Origin: Staphylococcus nepalensis
Lineage (GTDB): Bacteria; Bacillota; Bacilli; Staphylococcales; Staphylococcaceae
DNA length: 64,000 nucleotides
NCBI RefSeq assembly: GCF_014635045.1
Contig: NZ_BMCF01000001.1
Span: forward strand, 1 to 64,000
Direction: 5' to 3'
The notes below the pieces were generated by a model. It was not told the DNA's origin, did not search any database, and saw only the letters and a list, made by a program, of their open reading frames with translations. Made by a program: the position numbers and the translations under genes. This document shows, piece by piece, positions 61,685-64,000 of the stretch (positions are counted from its first letter, which is position 1; each line of letters starts with the position of its first letter).

Positions 61685-62442
61685 TCTGCTTCAACTTTAT
61701 ACTTTAGCCCTCTAATAATCAATGTGTAGGGAGAGGCTGTTTTATTGTCTTTTAATATCACTGCTTTGTAACCAGAATATGCCCCATCATATATTCGATA
61801 GACAACATCATCATTTTTTAATTTTAATGTTGTCTCGGTTTCTGAATGACTTACGACTTCCATTCCAAACCATTGTTTCCACTTTTCAGCGGTGTGATTC
61901 CTTTCGGTACTGTTTATTTCAATACCTTTTATAGTAAAAGCTTCTTGTCGTAATGGCGCTATCTTTGTTTCTCTCTCTTTTACGCTTTCGCCCCATTGGA
62001 TAAAAAAGGGCGGCTTCACCCTATAATCAGGATCAGCAATATATAATAACTTCCATGTAGTCTTTTCACCTTTGGTATTTTCTCTATCCATCTCTATGGG
62101 GCCGACAACCTCTATATTTTGGGCCTCTAAATTTTCTTTCAATTTAGATATATCCTGTGTTTGAAAGGCTATTGTTTTTAGACCTTGTTGATAATGGTCT
62201 TGAACGATTTTCGAAGGAAAAGACACACGTCCTTCTTCACTCTTAATTATTTTTTGTAATGTTTCCGGTTTATAAACGTCTAATAATTCAATATATGCGT
62301 TATTTAAATAAGCCAAACGATTATACGTGCCTAATCTATCGTGCTTTCCACCTTGATGTAATGTAAATATGTGGCCTGGGAATTTGAAATTATCTAACTG
62401 TTGTACATAATGAACAATATGATCTAATTTTAAATCTTTCAT
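61681..62442 (-). CDS. VOC-superfamily (glyoxalase-like domain) protein
   Basis: 253 residues with a glyoxalase-3-like fold. N-terminal DHIVHYVQQLDNFKFPGH carries the first metal-type His; LGTYNRLAYLNNAYIELLDV is typical of the family, and the C-terminal half is a second, weaker beta-alpha-beta unit. Such proteins often bind small hydrophobic or dicarbonyl compounds; the reaction is unknown. Monocistronic, divergent from the marR gene. Confidence 0.8.
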   Translation of the reverse strand: MKDLKLDHIVHYVQQLDNFKFPGHIFTLHQGGKHDRLGTYNRLAYLNNAYIELLDVYKPETLQKIIKSEEGRVSFPSKIVQDHYQQGLKTIAFQTQDISKLKENLEAQNIEVVGPIEMDRENTKGEKTTWKLLYIADPDYRVKPPFFIQWGESVKERETKIAPLRQEAFTIKGIEINSTERNHTAEKWKQWFGMEVVSHSETETTLKLKNDDVVYRIYDGAYSGYKAVILKDNKTASPYTLIIRGLKYKVEAD

Positions 62443-62626
62443 GACTTATCCCCCTATTTCTTCTTTAGCTTTATCTTAACAAATTGTACATGTGTTTACT
62501 TCTTATAACTCATTACCTCAATTTAAAATATTACATTTTCCTATCTTTCTATACGAAAACGTTTTCTTTAAAATACGTATTGATTTTTCTCCATAAATAG
62601 ATTAAAATATAATTTGTTCAAAATTA

Positions 62627-62643
62627 AGTTAGCTAAGCTAACT
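62627..62643 (+). promoter_or_regulatory. Operator-like palindrome before marR
   Basis: AGTTAGCT-A-AGCTAACT, a perfect 8-1-8 palindrome, lies 14 bases after a perfect TATAAT (62608-62613) and 20 bases before the marR start. The position over the transcription start fits autorepression by the MarR protein. The -35 is weak (TTTTCT). Confidence 0.75.
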
Positions 62644-62662
62644 ATTTCGGAGGCACTCATTC

Positions 62663-63097
62663 ATGGAAAATAAATTTGTATTTGATAATATTATCGCCAT
62701 TTATAGACCTTATACCAAACTTTTTCAACCTATTTTTGAAGAATTTGAACTCTATCCAGCACAATGGCTGGTATTAAAAGACATTTGTTACAATGCGCCA
62801 ACCACTCTAGTACAAATTTCAAAACGACGCTCAATTGAAAAACCAACAGCTAGAAAAATTTTAAAAGTACTTTCTGAAAAATCCTTATTAACTGTTGAAT
62901 CAGGCACAGACAAACGAGAAAAATGGCTCTCACTTTCTCAAGAAGGACAATCACTGTATAACAATATCAGTACTCGTGTAGATAAATTGCAAGACAAAAT
63001 TATTGAAAACACAGGCTTGTCAACGTCAGAACTTGAACATATTACCAAATCATTACAATCTATTCATGAACAAATTTTAGCAATGGAGGAATTTTAA
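62663..63097 (+). CDS. MarR-family transcriptional regulator
   Basis: 144-residue winged-helix regulator. Dimerisation helices flank a wHTH: TTLVQISKRRSIEKPTARKILKVLSEKSLL is the recognition region, and SGTDKREKWLSLSQEG is the wing with the conserved Asp-Lys-Arg. It probably represses itself and the following MFS gene through the palindrome at 62627-62643 and responds to a small ligand. The MFS start lies two bases after its stop codon. Confidence 0.92.
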   Translation: MENKFVFDNIIAIYRPYTKLFQPIFEEFELYPAQWLVLKDICYNAPTTLVQISKRRSIEKPTARKILKVLSEKSLLTVESGTDKREKWLSLSQEGQSLYNNISTRVDKLQDKIIENTGLSTSELEHITKSLQSIHEQILAMEEF

Positions 63098-63098
63098 A

Positions 63099-64000
63099 AT
63101 GAACCAAACAGCATCGACGAAGTCACCTATTTGGACAAAGAGTTTTAACATTAATTTTATTACAAACTTTTTAGTTTATTTATGTATGTATTTACTTATT
63201 GTTATTATTGCAAGTTATACGAAATCAGAATACCATGCATCAGATAGTATGGCTGGGCTTGTATCTGGTTTATTCATTATTGGATCATTAATAGGCCGCT
63301 TTATTACAGGTAAATATGTTAATAAAATCGGTCCTAAGCGCATTTTAATCATCGGTTTAATCTTATTAATTATCACTCAATTATTCTACTTTATCGAAGG
63401 CGCTTTAGCAGTGCTTATGTTTACAAGATTAGTTAATGGTATAGCTACTGGCGTTACGACAACTGCTACTGGAACAATCGCGGCATATACCACGCCACCA
63501 GAAAGAAAAAGTGAAGGGATTAGCCTATTCTCATTAAGTTTAGTTATTGGAGCTGCAATAGGCCCATTCTTCGGTCTTCTACTTATCAATACATTTCCTA
63601 TTCAATTATTATTTTTACTATGCTTATTATGTGGTATCGTAAGTTTTATTATTTCATTCTTTATTAAATTGAATATCGATTTAACAAGTGAAGTTGCTAT
63701 GCCCCAAAATGCTAAGAATAAGAAATTTGATATCAATCATTATATTGCAAAAGAAGCGCTGCCAGTTGCTATTATTATGCTACTTGCAGGATTATCTTAT
63801 TCATCTATACTGACATTTTTACAATTCTTTGCTCAAGAAATTAATTTAGTTACAATTTCTAGTTATTTCTTTATTTTCTATGCTATTGCTTCTTTAGTTA
63901 CACGACCAGTAGCTGGAAGAATGATGGACGATAAAAATGAAAATGTTGTAGCTTATCCAGCATTCATCTTTTTAATCCTTACATTCCTAACATTAAGTAT
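63099..64000 (+). CDS. MFS transporter (3' end outside the window)
   Basis: The first 300 codons of a major facilitator protein, running off the right edge. It starts MNQTASTKSPIWTKSF, then helix 1; the loop SLIGRFITGKYVNKIGPKRI is MFS motif A, and SLVIGAAIGPFFGLLL is near motif C. Typical of the DHA1/YfkF-like exporters. Shine-Dalgarno GGAGGA lies inside the end of marR; spacing to marR is one base, so the two are one operon and the transporter is likely MarR-controlled. Confidence 0.9.
   Translation, partial: MNQTASTKSPIWTKSFNINFITNFLVYLCMYLLIVIIASYTKSEYHASDSMAGLVSGLFIIGSLIGRFITGKYVNKIGPKRILIIGLILLIITQLFYFIEGALAVLMFTRLVNGIATGVTTTATGTIAAYTTPPERKSEGISLFSLSLVIGAAIGPFFGLLLINTFPIQLLFLLCLLCGIVSFIISFFIKLNIDLTSEVAMPQNAKNKKFDINHYIAKEALPVAIIMLLAGLSYSSILTFLQFFAQEINLVTISSYFFIFYAIASLVTRPVAGRMMDDKNENVVAYPAFIFLILTFLTLS

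Noticed and set aside
63386..63589. 67-codon frame on the minus strand
   Set aside because: Antisense to the MFS transporter and without start signals.

Overview
The window is chromosomal DNA from a Staphylococcus. The evidence is direct: staphyloferrin A synthesis and uptake genes (sfa, hts), the amaP/asp23 alkaline-shock operon, sepA and sdrM, femX, and a complete S10-spc-alpha ribosomal protein cluster in the usual staphylococcal order. Base composition is AT-rich throughout, with no island of clearly different composition and no transposase, integrase, phage gene, CRISPR array or tRNA seen. Gene order matches the S. aureus chromosome closely as far as I can recall it. I cannot fix the species from this window; a coagulase-negative species is plausible.

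Layout. 1-430: leader and three tandem promoters of an rRNA operon that runs leftward out of the window. 446-10590: Mrp/SalA-type ATPase, an efflux cluster (DHA2-type MFS, SepA, SdrM), a hemolysin III-like/UDP-sugar pyrophosphorylase pair, a YdjM-like hydrolase, a SunI/YnzG-like protein, an IsdG-like haem oxygenase and a YjiH-type membrane protein. 10796-19950: iron region, with htsABC (uptake) and sfaABC/sfaD (staphyloferrin A synthesis and export) under two clear Fur boxes. 20046-27759: amaP-DUF2273-asp23 with a SigB-like promoter, a BCCT osmoprotectant transporter, two MDR-family reductases, a flavin-dependent oxidoreductase and a DUF915 hydrolase. 28030-32360: rpsI-rplM, truA and the ECF module (ecfT, ecfA2, ecfA1). 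32361-33060: an intergenic repeat cluster with a perfect 61-bp tandem duplication. 33061-46964: rplQ to rpsJ, all leftward. 47320-64000: small membrane proteins, a purine permease, topB, a GNAT protein, glcU-gdh, an AEC transporter, a one-component RND exporter, femX, a VOC protein, and a MarR regulator with an MFS transporter that runs off the right edge.

How the genes work together. The hts/sfa block makes, exports and re-imports the citrate siderophore staphyloferrin A. It encodes no ATPase, so HtsBC must borrow one encoded elsewhere (FhuC in S. aureus). The ribosomal block supplies most r-proteins plus SecY, adenylate kinase, IF-1 and RNA polymerase alpha. The nearby EcfA1/EcfA2/EcfT form the shared energy module for vitamin transporters.

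I did not find a convincing undescribed multi-gene system. The most interesting unexplained items are non-coding: the repeat cluster with compensated hairpins between ecfA1 and rplQ, interleaved helices at the end of the alpha operon, a branched palindrome between the haem oxygenase and yjiH, and a structured rpsJ leader. Protein-level curiosities are a Ser/Asn/Asp-rich insert in the RND exporter and an orphan SunI-like protein.
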